A program made the translations under genes and the position numbers. 64,000 bases of DNA from Cycas panzhihuaensis (lineage: Eukaryota > Cycadophyta): positions 54,071,741 to 54,135,740 of the forward strand of contig CM041465.1 in assembly GCA_023213395.1 (NCBI GenBank), given 5' to 3'. Under the pieces are notes generated by a model that was not told where the DNA came from, ran no database searches, and worked only from the letters and a program-made list of their open reading frames with translations. This document shows positions 9,764 through 21,248 of the stretch, piece after piece (the stretch's first letter is position 1; every line of letters begins with the position of its first letter).

Positions 9764-11796
9764 AAGACCCAGGTTCAAATCCCGTGGGAGAAACACCGCT
9801 TATGGAGGTGATGGGGTGATGCGCCAAATATCGTAGATGCACAAAATGCCATCGTAGCTAGGGCATGTGGGGCACATGAATGCTAGTGAAAGTGGGGCTA
9901 GACAGGGCTAGCTTGTTTGACTTGGAGGGAGGTAATGGTCTACTTGGTGGGGGGCCCTCTTCACTAAGACCTCTGGGTTTTGGTGTAACGGTTCGTTACA
10001 ATGATATTAAGTGCCTACAGAATAGCTTAAAGTGTATAAAAAAACCAATAATAACTTTTAAAAATTAATTAGTAATAAATAATGCTTTAAATATAATCGT
10101 TTAAAATAATGAAATACTAAAAAAATATTATAAAACAAGCTTGTTTAGGGCTAAATTAGAAGGTCAACTTGATTAGATTCAAAACCCTAAAAAATAATAT
10201 CAAAATATAATAAAATTGATTCTAACTTGTAGCACTCTAAAATAATTTTCGAACAAATCTTACGGTTCAAGAAATGGAGTTGATATGACAAAGTTATTGT
10301 AGAAAATGTAAGCAAGCCTCTTTATGGCTAATGAGATAATAACTAAAAAAAGGAGTCACTTTGACTGATTAAAACTTAGTCAAAATGAACTCAAATTTAA
10401 CAAGTAATGATACCACACTATACTACTCTAAAATTTGGTCCTAATGAGACCATGTTCATTAAAAACTGATATGCTAATGATAAGTTATGGCATTAAATGT
10501 GATAGGGACTCTTATGATAAAATTATAAAATAACCTTTAATAAAACGCATTAGCCCCTTTTGAAAAATAGGGTGCATAGTCATATGGGGTAGTTTTGAAC
10601 TAAAAAATAGATGTTTGTAAGGGTAGTAGACCTCAACCACTCAGTAAATGCTTGTTTATCGATGAAGGCACACGAGGTCAAAAAATTATCTTGAAAAAAG
10701 ATGAAAATAGTATCTTAATGAGCTTGGAACTAAGGTCACATGAAAAATGAACTGGGGGCTAAGATAAAAGGGGGCTAAGACATTTTATTAACCAGATTTA
10801 AAAACTTATGAATAATAAATAAATTTCTTAAAGATTTATAAACTTTAGAATATAAAATAAATTTGATTTAATAATTAAAAAACATATAAAATTTAAAATT
10901 TTCAAATGGTCGTAGGCCACGTGACCTCCGCATAGACATAGAGGTAGAAACAAAGCTAAATGATGATCTAGAAGTTGCAAGGATAAGGATCGCTAAGGTG
11001 TGGGCTCAAATACAGAGTTAGATTGAGACAAAATTAGAGAAAAAAATGATTTTGAACTTATTTTTGAGAGGTCATACAGTAACATGAAGAGAGGAACAAG
11101 TAGTGATAATAATGAGAATGAAGGCAGGATGATAGCAAATTTATCACTAAAATTGGATCATATTTCTTCTACCTTACTCATGGAAGGAGGATGCCTAGAT
11201 ATATGGGCTTAAAACATTAAAAAAATTCAAAAAATATTTGTTATAAATGAAAAAATAAAGAAAACAAATTGAGGAAACACTTAGATATAGAGGTTTAGTC
11301 AATTCAAACTTCTCGTTGGATGCACGGATCCTCAAAAAATTTGAGACATAGCTAGATATGTTTGGTGGCTTGAAATTAGTGAAATTTCACAAAGAATGGT
11401 CACCTGTAGAGTTGGAACAAAGCTACAGAGTAAAGCAAGCTAAAAATGGATATATGCTGACTCTAGGAGTGATATATCTCAACATGGTCAACAAAAAATA
11501 ATGAGATTTTTTCAAGCAGCTAGATGATTCAGTTGTGAGTAGAACAAGTAGTCATATGCTATCATTCTAAGCAACTTAGGAGGCATACCAACTGGTTCTA
11601 AATTGGTAAATAATGGTTCCAAAAATAAACAATAGAAAAACAACATAATATAATGAAATATTAATAAATATTATCAAATTTCTCTATAGTTTAAAACTCT
11701 CAACTAAATAATATTAATTCATACCAAACAATCATGGAGAAGTTCTATAACCCATGTCCATTGAATACACTAAACACTTGCTTTGATACCAAATAT
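9764..11796. other. AT-rich repeat-derived region without a gene
   Basis: From about 9983 the text changes to AT-rich sequence. It contains GGGGCTAAGA-type phrases, then at 10900-11050 a GC-richer patch (GGCCACGTGACCTCCGCATAG and AGGTAGAAAC). Similar phrases in the same order occur at about 54600-55760 inside element D, so this is probably a diverged repeat family, perhaps LTR-like. At 11775-11792 the complement of a primer site belongs to the LTR at 11797. No coding frame is convincing. Confidence 0.4.
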
Positions 11797-12150
11797 TGGA
11801 AGTAAGGTGTAGAGCGAGACCATTCACAATAGCGAGTACATGCTTGAAAGAGTAAGTTAATATTCCTGATTGATATATTGGCAGTGTTATAAAATACTAG
11901 GGAGGTATTCCCACCCCATTTATAGGCAATTTTAGGGAAGTGATAAGTGCCTCAACCTGATATATCTAAATTTAAAATAATATTAAAAAATATTAAGCAA
12001 TAATTAAATACATACCTTAATATGGATGTGTTAGCTCCTTTGGCAACTGGTGGTGACTACTATATGGCATGAGGTGACCTAGGTAGGCCCAAGGTGGCTT
12101 TAAAGGGCCCTAGGTGCATATTATCATAAGAGCATTAGGTATTATCCCAA
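11797..12150 (-). repeat. LTR of copia family G (5' type), minus strand
   Basis: Resembles 61827-62171 along its length (GGTGTAGAGC near one end, GGGAGGTATTC in the middle, TATCCCAA at the other end). To its left the minus strand reads TTTGGTATCAAAGC, an initiator-Met primer site, so this is a 5' LTR whose body would run left. I could not recognise coding sequence there, so the body is lost or very decayed. Confidence 0.6.
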
Positions 12151-13295
12151 TCGAAAGCAATGAAAGGAATTAAGTTAAATAAGAGCAATACTAGCAACTT
12201 TTTTGTAATTTCTTGCCTATTAATCAGTTCCTATCTCAGAATGGCTTTCTTTCTTTTATATGATTAAACTACTTCAAATTTTCCTTTAAAATCAACAAAG
12301 AAAGAAATAAGAAACACAAGACAACCAACTCAATGATAGCCACAAATAAGCCAAGATGAAAACAAGCCTCTTAGGGATTTGGACAACTAAAAAAGAATGG
12401 GAAAGAGTAGCTATTCTGTTAATAAAGAGATAAATATTCTTTACAATAGTCTACCCCCTTTTTATCCTATAAAGGGTAGACCTTTCAGCCAAATTTCTAG
12501 GGTAGAAAATGAGTATGAAGGGACCTCAAATATCGCTAAGAAGGAGGAAAAGATCGTGAGCACAAATAGTCATAAAAGAGTAGAAGATTTGTAAGAATTT
12601 ACAATAGGAAAGATCTTACCAAGAATGAAAAGTTTAAAGTTAAAAACTTTGCAAGAAACTAAGAATTTTGAGAAGCACCAACCATTGGAATCTGAGTATC
12701 AGCAAAGTGACAACCAAAGCTTCAAAATCTTCTCTTGACTTCATCTTTTTTCCTTAAAAAATAGTCTTCTAAATAGCAATAGTAAAGTCTCTAAAAAATC
12801 TCTAAAAATCTTAAGAAGCACTTCCAAAAAACTTCCTCTCTAAGCTCATACACTTTGAATGATAGATCACATTAGGGTTTATATGTGTTTTGGGTATGAA
12901 AGAGGTAGGTTTCCATCAAATTTGGATGATGAAATATAAAAAATTAAGGCGTTGGAAGAGTTTTGCATGCATGATAGTTGAAAATGTGACCAGTCATATT
13001 TTTGGAGCCACAAAAAATATGACTTTCTTTTGAAAACATGATCGATTACATTTTTAGGAGGATAAAAAAGATAATGAATCAAGAAGTAAAAATGAATTAC
13101 TAAAAGGTTAAAAAGTGATTTTTATTGGTAAATATTAGTAGAAATAACTTTAACTAGTAAGGAAAGTATTCCAAAAGAGATGAAAACAATAAGCACAAGC
13201 TCAAAAATTAATTAAAGAAAAAGATCTAAGGGTGAAATCAAGATAAACAAATGAAATAAAAGAAATCAATTTAAAGGAAAATTGGAATAAGAATG
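12151..13295. other. AT-rich intergenic sequence
   Basis: I recognise no gene, motif or repeat family here. The longest frame (12397-12594, 65 residues) is short, low in complexity and without homology that I can see. Confidence 0.4.
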
Positions 13296-13300
13296 ATCAT

Positions 13301-13657
13301 TGTTAGCGAGGTAGTTAATCATTAAGCCACTTAATTAATGTTAATGTGGTTTAATTATGTGAAAAGGTGTGAGCGAAAAGGTGCGATTTATTCAGAGGGT
13401 CACAACCCTAAACAAGTGACACCTCTTGGAGAATATATATGCCATGTGGCCTTGTGTATTCATCATCCAAGTTTATTGTGTAATAATCAATGATCCCTTA
13501 AGGATCCTTTTGTGGTGGGTTTTTTCTCGAAAGGGTTTCCCATGTATATCCTGTGTTCTGTGCATCTATTTTATGTATTTTTAATTTGTTGTTTGCTATG
13601 TATGGTTAAAGATCCTGTAGTTGAGAACATATATATATGATTTCATTTTCTTGAACA
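13301..13657 (+). repeat. 5' LTR of copia C (357 bp)
   Basis: Runs from TGTTAGCG to CTTGAACA and pairs with 18952-19308, also 357 bp. A TATATATG run at about 13433 inside GAGAATATATATGCC is a candidate TATA box. It is conserved in the 3' copy near 19083. Confidence 0.93.
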
Positions 13658-13672
13658 TGGTATCAGAGCAAT
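13658..13672 (+). promoter_or_regulatory. Primer-binding site of copia C
   Basis: TGGTATCAGAGCAAT abuts the LTR end with no spacer and matches the initiator-Met primer consensus. Confidence 0.92.
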
Positions 13673-15179
13673 AAGGTCTTGCATAGCTGAAGCTTGACGA
13701 TGAGCGGGGTGGTGTAATCGTTGGTTGCCAGGTGAAGCTGTCTGACCCAAGACAAGTCTTGAGGGTTCATCAACCCCAACATCGTGCAGAAGCAGACACA
13801 ACAAATCAATGGTAGTTGAAGCAGTGGAGATCACTATTCAATGAAGTGTAAGGGTTATTGGAGTCAGTATTCAGGCATGAAGACCATGTTTGTGGTTGGA
13901 GTTGGCTCGTTGGAGGTCATCCGAAGCTGGTTGATGATCTATTGAAGTGATTCAAGTGAGTAGAACATACATTGATGGTGATTCAAGGACTTTAAGGATA
14001 GCCAAGCATGTGTACATGTAAGTTTACTATATTCCTCATCAAAATACCATAAAAATCGATAAAAAATGGGTCATTTTTGGTACTACTTGCTATCAAACCT
14101 TTGTGTAAGCACTAGTGGACATGATTGAAGGCTAAATTAGCTATTTTCTGTCTAAATATAAGTGTTGGGTTGAAGTTTACAGTAGTAAAAGGCTATTTCA
14201 TTATTTTTTTCTATATTTATGAGGATTTTAGAGACTCGTGTACATATATAAAGCCTAAAATAACCATATAGAGGCTGGCTGAGAATTTATTAACATGCTT
14301 GGGCATGTTTGAAAGCTGGATGGGCTGATTTGCTACTATTTTGGGTCCTTTTAGGACTGGTTGGGTGCTCTTTGTGACTGTCTAGGACTCGCTAAGTTGT
14401 TTTCTTGGCATCCGAGCACTTTTAGAAGCTGACTGGGTCATTTTTAAGGGGGTTGTTTGCCTATTAAGGTCTGATTTGGCACTAATCCAAGGAGGCTAGG
14501 CACTTTGTGTGCTAGTTTGTTGATAACTATGGCTGTTTAGAGGCTGTCCAAGTACTCAGCAGACATGTCTTGGCTGCATTGAAGCCTTACCAGCCATATG
14601 AATGATATAGACCACTTAGTGATAGCACATAAAGCAGCTAGGTATGTTGAATAGCCACATCCCTCTCCTCAAGTAGTGTGACTTTTGGAGGATACTTAAC
14701 CATGTGACTTAAGTTAAAAAGGCATGAGTTCCTTGAAAAGTTGTCACTTTTGGAATATGCCTTTTGGCATATTCCAATCTCAATTCAACTTTATAAAAGC
14801 CCTTTGAACCATTGATACATGTTAATAGTGAGAGATACTTAATGCATCCTTGAGCCATTTTGAGTGCAAATCAAGGACCTCTTTTATGATTTTTTGGCTT
14901 GGAGACTGTGCACCGTCCTTATATGGATCCATCTTTGTATTGGAGCACTTGTTTTATAGTCATTTTGAGTGTCGGGTGTGATATTTAATGACTATTTAAG
15001 GTCGTTTGTTAATGGATAAGGAGAGAAAAATAGTCGATGACTCACATAACATGGGTATAATTCATGTTGGGATCCTTTGGAAGCATGCTCGTGAAGCAGA
15101 GGAGGTCACAAGGGTACATTTTTATCTTTAATACATTCGTTTGGTGTCGTGTACTTCATATTGTAGCCAAATATTCGAG
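13673..15179 (+). other. Untranslated leader of copia C
   Basis: About 1.5 kb between the primer site and gag. It is moderately GC-rich near the LTR and carries no supported gene. The minus-strand frame at 13643-13834 overlaps the LTR end and primer site and is a shadow. Confidence 0.6.
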
Positions 15180-15965
15180 ATGGAGAAGCTTATGTCTAAG
15201 GTTATCTTTAGCAGAATAATTTCAAAGGAATGGAAGACTAATATGGAGCTTATTTTGATGGTGAACCAACTCTAGGGAATTACCAAGGTGAAACTTGATT
15301 CATTCCCACTTGACCATAAGGAGCGTATCAAACTTAAAGAGAAGCAATATATGGTCATTGGATTACTAAAACTCTCACTCGCACTAGACGAGAGGGCTCT
15401 AGTTCACAATCTAGATGACCCAACCAAGATTTGGATGAAGTTGTGTGATACATTTAAGAAGAAGAAGATGAATAGATATCTTGCTCTGATGTTGGAACTA
15501 CTCAATTTAAAAGTCAAAGATGAGAACAATATAAGCTCCTACCTAAATAAAATAACCGACTTGAAGAACAAGCTAGAAGAGTTAAAGCAGAACTCGATCG
15601 ATGATATGCTCTTGTTTGCAATAATTATGTCAAAGCTATCAGTTGCATTCCCCATATTCTAGACCATTTACGGTAGAGACAAATTGATGGAGGTAGAAAC
15701 TTTTGACGGGTTCAAAAACCTAATTCTAGTGGAGGATGCCAAGCTCAAACATCATGGTTTGCTTGGAGGTTCTGGTTCAAGTCAGGCCTTAGCCATGAAA
15801 ACTCAGAGGAGGGAGGCCCCTAAGGAGGAGAAGATCACACAAAGGTCTAGAGAAAGCTCTCAAGATAAGAAGAAGTTTAATGGAAAGTGGAATTACTACA
15901 AGAAGGATGGTCACTGTGAGAATAACTGTTGGTTCAAACATCGTGATAAGCGCAAAGGTAACTAG
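15180..15965 (+). pseudogene. copia C gag (UBN2-type capsid) with decayed zinc knuckle
   Basis: From an ATG at 15180 the reading gives a UBN2-like capsid: a central DDPTKIWMKLCDTF segment (the family's AKEIWDKL..YE) and a NKITDLKNKLEEL helix. The nucleocapsid at about 15880-15930 reads WNYYKKDGHCENNCW. The His and last Cys of a CX2CX4HX4C knuckle are present, but both leading Cys positions are Trp/Tyr. In-frame TAG stops occur near 15276 and 15661, between readable segments 15288-15662 and 15684-15965. It encoded the particle-forming protein and is now broken. Confidence 0.85.
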
Positions 15966-16440
15966 GATGATAAAGGAAGGAGTGTTGCTACTCATTGCAT
16001 CTGAGCGCAGACCTTGTCAGCCAAATTAGATCAAATAGACTATTGGGTACTGGATTTTGGAGCACAGAAGAACATCTCTTACTAGAGATGAAACTTTGAT
16101 ATATTGAATGCAAATCAAAGTGGTGCTCAGATCGTTCTTGGAGATGCTCACATGTTACCAGTAGATGGTATTGGTGACATTTCCATTACAGGAGGAAAGT
16201 TTTCTGGGGTACATTATGTACCCAAGATGCAATTAAACCTTCTATTTGCTCAAGAGATCTGTAAACAACATATAAAAGTGGAGCTCTTTGATGATAAGTA
16301 CTTGATAAAGGACCCAAAACAGAACTTTGTTGTCATAGCTATCCGGAAAGTCAGGGATAACTTCTGGGTGCTTGAAAAGTTTCAATCTCAGAAGAAGTCC
16401 TATGCCCTTGTTGCCAGTGCAGATGACGAAAGTAAACTAT
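15966..16440 (+). pseudogene. copia C aspartic protease
   Basis: The active site at about 16048-16068 reads VLDFGAQ where the family has LDSGAS, so the Asp remains but Ser/Thr is Phe. It is followed by GDAHMLPVDGIGDISI and VHYVPKMQLNLL, the usual flap and C-terminal signatures. The frame starts again at 16104 after stops near 16082. It would have matured the polyprotein; the Phe substitution alone probably inactivates it. Confidence 0.8.
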
Positions 16441-17290
16441 GGAATAATTACCTTAGGCACCTTAATTACAGGAGTATTGCGCCACTGAAGAGGTTGAAGA
16501 TGGTGGAAGGACTGCCATCAGTTACCTACTCAGATGGTGTATGTGAAGGATGCATGTATGGCAAGCATCATCACTATCCTTTTGCTCAGGATAACACCTA
16601 GAGATCCAAGGAGAAGCTAGAGCTTGTGCACTCAGACATTATGGGACCACTCCCAAACCCTTCGATATCAGGAGTCTGATATACACTTGTATTTATAGAT
16701 GATTACACCAGGAAAGCCTGGGTTTATTTTCTCAAGAACAAGTTAGATATATTTGATCACTTTCGTGAGTGGAAAGTGATGGTTGAAAATGAAAGTGATA
16801 AGAAAATAAAAACTTTACGAAGTGATAATGGTAAGGAATATGACAATAATGCATTCAATCAGTTCTACTACAACCATGGTATAAAGCGGGAGTTTATAGT
16901 CCCATATATCCCACAATAGAATGGAGTTACTGAAAGAAAGAACCGTACCATGATAGAGATGGTGAGGTGTATGGTGCATGCTAAAAACCTACCACCAAAG
17001 TTTTGGGAAGAAGCTGTGGTGACTGTTGTTTATGTTTTAAATTGGGTACCCACTCAGGCAGTTCACAACATGACCCTTGAAGAGAAATGGACCAGTCAGA
17101 AGCCTATCATTAGCCATTTGAGAACGTTTGGGTGTATAGCGTACACCCACATCCCTAATGATACTCATAAGAAGCTAGATCAGAAGAGTCTAAAGTGCAT
17201 ATTCATGGGGTATTGCATCGAGAACAAAGCCTATAGACTATGGAATCCATAGGGGGAGAAGATTGTGGTTAGTCGGGATGTTAAATTTGA
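16441..17290 (+). pseudogene. copia C integrase
   Basis: The GAG-pre-integrase segment has a CEGCMYGKHHHYPF zinc half, but LWNNYLRHLN has lost the first His of the LWH.RLGH motif. The catalytic triad is readable: HSD near 16629, SDNG near 16820 and the Glu of GVTERKNRT near 16928. There are 35 positions between the last two, the family's D35E spacing. The C-terminus ends VVSRDVKFDES. Stops interrupt it near 16601 (TAG), 16678 (TGA where Arg is usual), 16917 (TAG where the second Gln of PQQNG is usual) and 17250 (TAG). Confidence 0.88.
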
Positions 17291-17655
17291 TGAATCATCA
17301 ACGTATCATGATGAAAGAGCATCAGTGGAACCTTTTTACCCTCCCCTCCTCCCATTCCTAGATTCTTTAAGCGAAGAGGACGATGAGCCAGTCGCTGTAG
17401 CACCTGAGGAAGGAGGACCAAGTGGGATGCGTAATAGTGAGGAACTGCTACAAGTAGAAGTACCTCCAGTAATGGGTCCTTCTATACCTTTATGGGTAAG
17501 GAAAACTCTTGAAGGTTCCGGTGTGGCGATGTAAACCCTTACTGATAATATATGAACCAGAAGTCAACATGCCAGTTGAACTCTACTAGTCGACACCAAT
17601 GGCTCTAGTGATCCTGAATCGTTTACTAAAGCGAAAGGAGATCCAAGATGGAGAG
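17291..17655 (+). pseudogene. copia C linker between integrase and RT
   Basis: An acidic, proline-rich hinge (LSEEDDEPVAVAPEEGG) typical of the variable spacer between copia integrase and RT. It is open from 17265 to 17534 and then closed by TAA. No catalytic motif is expected here. Confidence 0.7.
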
Positions 17656-18345
17656 ATGTAATAGAGGAAGAATATGGTTCTTTGATGAAGAACGATATGT
17701 GGGATTTGGATCCACTACCTCCGTCGAAGAATCTTGTTGGCTGCAAGTGTCTTTATAAGATAAAGTTTCGCTTAGATGGAGAGGTGGACAAGTATAAGGC
17801 CAGACTTGTTCTGCAGGGATTCAAGCAAAAAGAAGGAATTGACTATGAGGAGACATTTGCACCAATCTCCAGAATGACAATGGTCTGCTTACTCATTTCC
17901 TTAGCAGTTGCATTAGATTGGGAGTTACACCAGATAGACGTTAAGTCCACATTCCTTAACGGGGATTTAAAGGAGGAGATATACATGTCTCAACCTTTAA
18001 GATTCCTTAAGGATGGATAGGAGCATCTTGTTTACCATTTGAGGAAATCAATCTATGGCCTGAAATAAGCACCCCGTGCTTAGTATGAGAAGATGGATGC
18101 TAAGTTGAAAGTTAAAGGTTTTGAAATTTTAGAACTCGACCCAAACCTGTATGTGAAAAGAAGAGAGACTTTCGTAGTTGGTTGTGTGGTGTATGTGGAT
18201 GATCTAATCATTGGCAGTAATCGTGGCAAGGCTATAGCCGAAGTCAAATCCAATTTGGGAGCTTCATTTGATATGACAGATCTTGGAAAACTTCACTATT
18301 TCTTGATGGATTTTGAAATATATAAAGGGGATAATCAATTTTAGT
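17656..18345 (+). pseudogene. copia C reverse transcriptase, palm truncated
   Basis: Starts W-DVIEEEYGSLMKNDMWDL (fingers). It continues GCKCLYKIKF, KARLVLQGFKQKEGIDY and ETFAPISRM, then the first catalytic block QIDVKSTFLNGDLKEEIYM. GLK-stop-APRA-stop-YEK follows, where GLKQAPRAWYEK is usual. YVDD, the metal-binding site, is intact at 18192-18203. The text breaks after GKLHYFLMDFEIYKGDNQF at 18344. The rest of the thumb and connection, normally over 100 residues, is missing before RNase H. Stops lie near 18018, 18066 and 18081. Confidence 0.9.
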
Positions 18346-18356
18346 CTTGAATACCA

Positions 18357-18880
18357 CAGAGGTGAGAAGATCAGGTTGCATGGCTACATGGATGCTGATT
18401 TGGGAGGAGATTCTGATGATCAGAAGTCCACTGCTGGATACCTGTTTAGTATTGTCAATGGATTTGTTTCATGGCAGTCAAAGAAGTAGCAAACAATGGC
18501 ATTCTCTTCTATAGAAGTAGAATATCAAGGACTCAATGCTAGTGTAAAAGAAGCAGTATGGTTGCAAGGTCTCTTGGAATTTCTTAATGTTTCTAATGGA
18601 CATCTGATTCTCTTTGTTGATAATGAGAGTACCATTCGTCTGTTGAAGAATCCAGAGTTTCATGCACGTATAAAGCATATCGAGATTCAAGACCATTACA
18701 TTCGTGAGCTGATTAAGTCAAGAAAATTGCAGGTCGACTATTGTCTAAGTGAATTATAACTTGTGGACGTGTTTACCAAGCCACTCATTGAAGACCAATT
18801 TATGAAGATGTGTAGCAGATTAGGACTCATCGATGTTATCCTTGAGGGGGGATGTATCAACAAGGATAAAGAAGCTGTAG
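18357..18880 (+). pseudogene. copia C RNase H
   Basis: Reads GYMDADLGGDSDDQKSTAGY (first catalytic Asp), then SSIEVEYQGL (catalytic Glu). FVDNESTIRLLKNPEFHAR, IKHIEIQDHYIREL and VDVFTKPL, the diagnostic C-terminal blocks, follow. An in-frame TAG near 18487 sits where the usual SK.Q motif occurs, and a TAA near 18757 precedes VDVFTKPL. It joins the RT at a deletion near 18345-18357. It would have removed the RNA strand during cDNA synthesis. Confidence 0.88.
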
Positions 18881-18951
18881 GATAGTCCTAACCTTTGTGA
18901 TAACTCAACTGTTACATGTTGCAAGTTCCCCACATTCACATTAATGGGGAA

Positions 18952-19308
18952 TGTTAGCGTGGCAATTAATTATTAAGCCACTTAATTAATGTTAATGTGG
19001 TTTAATTATGTGAAAAGGTGTGAGCAAAAATGTGCGATTTATTCAGAGGGTCACAACCCTAAACGGTTGATACCTCTTAGAGAATATATATGCCATGAGG
19101 CCTTGTGTATTCATCATCCAAGTTCATTGTGTAATAATCAATGATCCCTTAAGGATCCTTTTGTGGTAGGTCTTTTCTCAAAAGGGTTTCCCACATATGT
19201 CATGTGTTCTGTGCATCTGTTTTATGTATTTTCAATTTGTTGATTACAATGTATGGTTAAAGATCTTGCAATTGAGAACATATGTGTATGATTTCATGTT
19301 CTCGAACA
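18952..19308 (+). repeat. 3' LTR of copia C (357 bp)
   Basis: Runs from TGTTAGCG to CTCGAACA, followed by the TSD ATCAT. Just before it is a short purine run (ATGGGGAA). A stronger one, GAGGGGGGAT, lies near 18844, so which one served as polypurine tract is unclear. Confidence 0.93.
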
Positions 19309-19313
19309 ATCAT

Positions 19314-19779
19314 GAAAGGGAAATTTGGTACCATAGTTATCACTCATAAGTAGGTGATAGTATAATAATACATCCATCATTATTTAACATATATCATTAA
19401 TAAAATAAATACAACATTTCATTAAAACATGGCCTAATACATATAAAATGAACTTAAATAAATCATTTTCACACAAAACATATAAGGAACCTATTAAAAG
19501 TGATAAAGATCAATAATCAGGCCAGGTTTTAGTGAAACATCTCTAAAGCAATAGAAGTGGATGAGAAAAATATAGGCTCTTGACTTTGAAATAATATATA
19601 ACAAAGGCAAGTTAAATGTGGTAGTTGATACTCTATGTTAAAAAGATGAAAAACTCTAGCAATGTATAGTCTTAATGCTAGAACCATTATGGGTAATGGA
19701 GATACAATTAGAATATACCTAAGATATATAAATATAATAAATAATTCAAAGAACAAAACATGGGGATAAAAATAAATGA
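19314..19779. other. AT-rich flank of copia C
   Basis: No gene or recognisable repeat. This sequence was joined to 12151-13295 before copia C inserted. Confidence 0.4.
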
Positions 19780-20500
19780 CATCTTATGGTATAAAGGAAA
19801 GATATTCATAGGAGCAAAATCATCATTAAGTCTAAAGTTTTAGAAGAAGCCTGTGTAGTTCCAATAATAGGATATGCAGGTTTCTTTAAAATATCTCTTA
19901 GAACTAAATAATCATTAATTTAGGAAGTAATAAAAAAATGCTCTAGAAATTTATTATATAATGATTAGTTTATTAGGCAAACAAATATAAATTCAAAGCT
20001 TCCCCAAGATTATTGAAAGCTTTATCCATCCCATAATAGAAATGAAAAACTATTAGTATAGATTTATAATAGGACTACTTAAGTTATAAGTAAAAGATAC
20101 TATATATATAATGGTAGATTATCTAATACAATTCACTCACTTTGTGCCTATTCAATCCACATATAAAGCTCCTCAATTGGAAGAGATATATATGAAAAGA
20201 ATACATAAACTACATGGTTTCCTTTATACTATTATCAATGATTGGGTTTCCTAATTCTTGAGTTACTTCTAGCAGGAGATGTTTAAATGGGTTAGCATGA
20301 AGTTAACAATGAGCATTAGTTACCATTTATAGATAGATGGTCAAATTAAGGCAATTAACAAATGCTTGGAAAGTTAGTCAAGGAACTAAGTGGTTGATAA
20401 GCAAAACTCATAGGAAAAATGGCTACACCAAGCTAAATCTTGCTACGATGCCTTTTGAGGTGGGTCATCCTAAGAACCTCAAATAAGAGGAGAAGTGATC
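19780..20500 (+). pseudogene. Ty3/gypsy integrase relic
   Basis: In mixed frames the plus strand gives IIGLLKL..KDTIYIMVDYL..FTHFVPIQSTYKAP (about 20060-20180), resembling the D-VVVDRLTK.AHF.P block of gypsy integrase. IYMKRIHKLHGF, a D(R)-like SDWVS, and a YHL-IDGQIKAINKCLES block near 20320-20375 (family: YHPQTDGQ.E..N..LE) follow. An AGFF-like stretch near 19880 may be the end of the zinc-binding region. Frameshifts and stops are frequent. No LTR can be tied to it. Confidence 0.65.
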
Positions 20501-21243
20501 TTCTTAAAGGTAACTAAGGTGATAAGTCTTAATTGATCCTCAACACTCTTCTAAATAGAAGAGAGATATCTTTCTATATATGTGCTAAAGAAGGAAATCT
20601 AATTAACTACTAACTATTTACTAACTAATCAATAATAAAAAAATAAAATAAAATAAAACTTAAACAAACAAACAATCCCTAAATATTTCCCCTAGAGGAG
20701 ATAAGAAACTATCTAAACACTTCTAATAAGTGGAAGGATTACTGGATTTTAACCCCAAAATATAATGTGCTAGGTTCCTTATCAACTAATCACTTAAGGC
20801 CTCCTAGAGATGTGATCTACTCTAGACTTCTACCCAAATATAAAAGAGAAGGTTACATTATGATAACTATAGATTGGGAGGATTGATAAGTGAAAAGACT
20901 TAGAAGATCTCAAACACTATATTAATAACCCTATTAAGAGTTAGCTACTAGGGACTTCCTCACTTGATGATGATCCACTCATGAAAGGGGATAGCACGAG
21001 GACACTTGTATCCAATTTTGGTGAGTCTTACACACTTAGAGGTGAATGAAGAAGAAAGGAGTCACTCTTGACCCAAAGTATGATAGGAAACCATTACCTT
21101 TGGAGTTTGAAACATGGTATGGAAGTAATAATCTTTAAGGAGGCTAGGTTTGTATGTTGAGGATGTTAAGTACTAATCAATCAAACCTTTCCTTATAAAG
21201 AGAAGGCTTTGTTCTTAAGGAAGAGTGATCTTGTACATTGGGG
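20501..21243. other. AT-rich intergenic sequence
   Basis: Nothing recognisable beyond an A-rich run near 20640. It ends at the TSD of element 1. Confidence 0.4.
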
Positions 21244-21248
21244 GTGCC
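21244..21248 (+). repeat. TSD of element 1, left copy (GTGCC)
   Basis: Identical to 31018-31022. It shows that 21249-31017 inserted as one unit. Confidence 0.92.

Larger units (their letters stand above)
13301..19308 (+). mobile_element. Ty1/copia retrotransposon 'copia C', near full length, inactive
   Basis: 6008 bp with LTRs at both ends, initiator-Met primer site and the copia order gag-protease-integrase-RT-RNase H. A perfect 5-bp TSD, ATCAT, lies at 13296-13300 and 19309-19313. The pol frame is broken by about ten stops. A deletion removes the stretch between the RT palm and RNase H. The LTRs differ at a visible fraction of sites, so it is not a recent insertion. It is the most complete single-insertion element here. 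Confidence 0.95.

Noticed and set aside
9751-9790. tRNA gene near TGGTATCAGAGCC and GGTTCAAATCC
   Set aside because: The B-box-like GGTTCAAATCC is present, but there is no A box or cloverleaf; the position next to an LTR end identifies it as a primer-binding site and leader.
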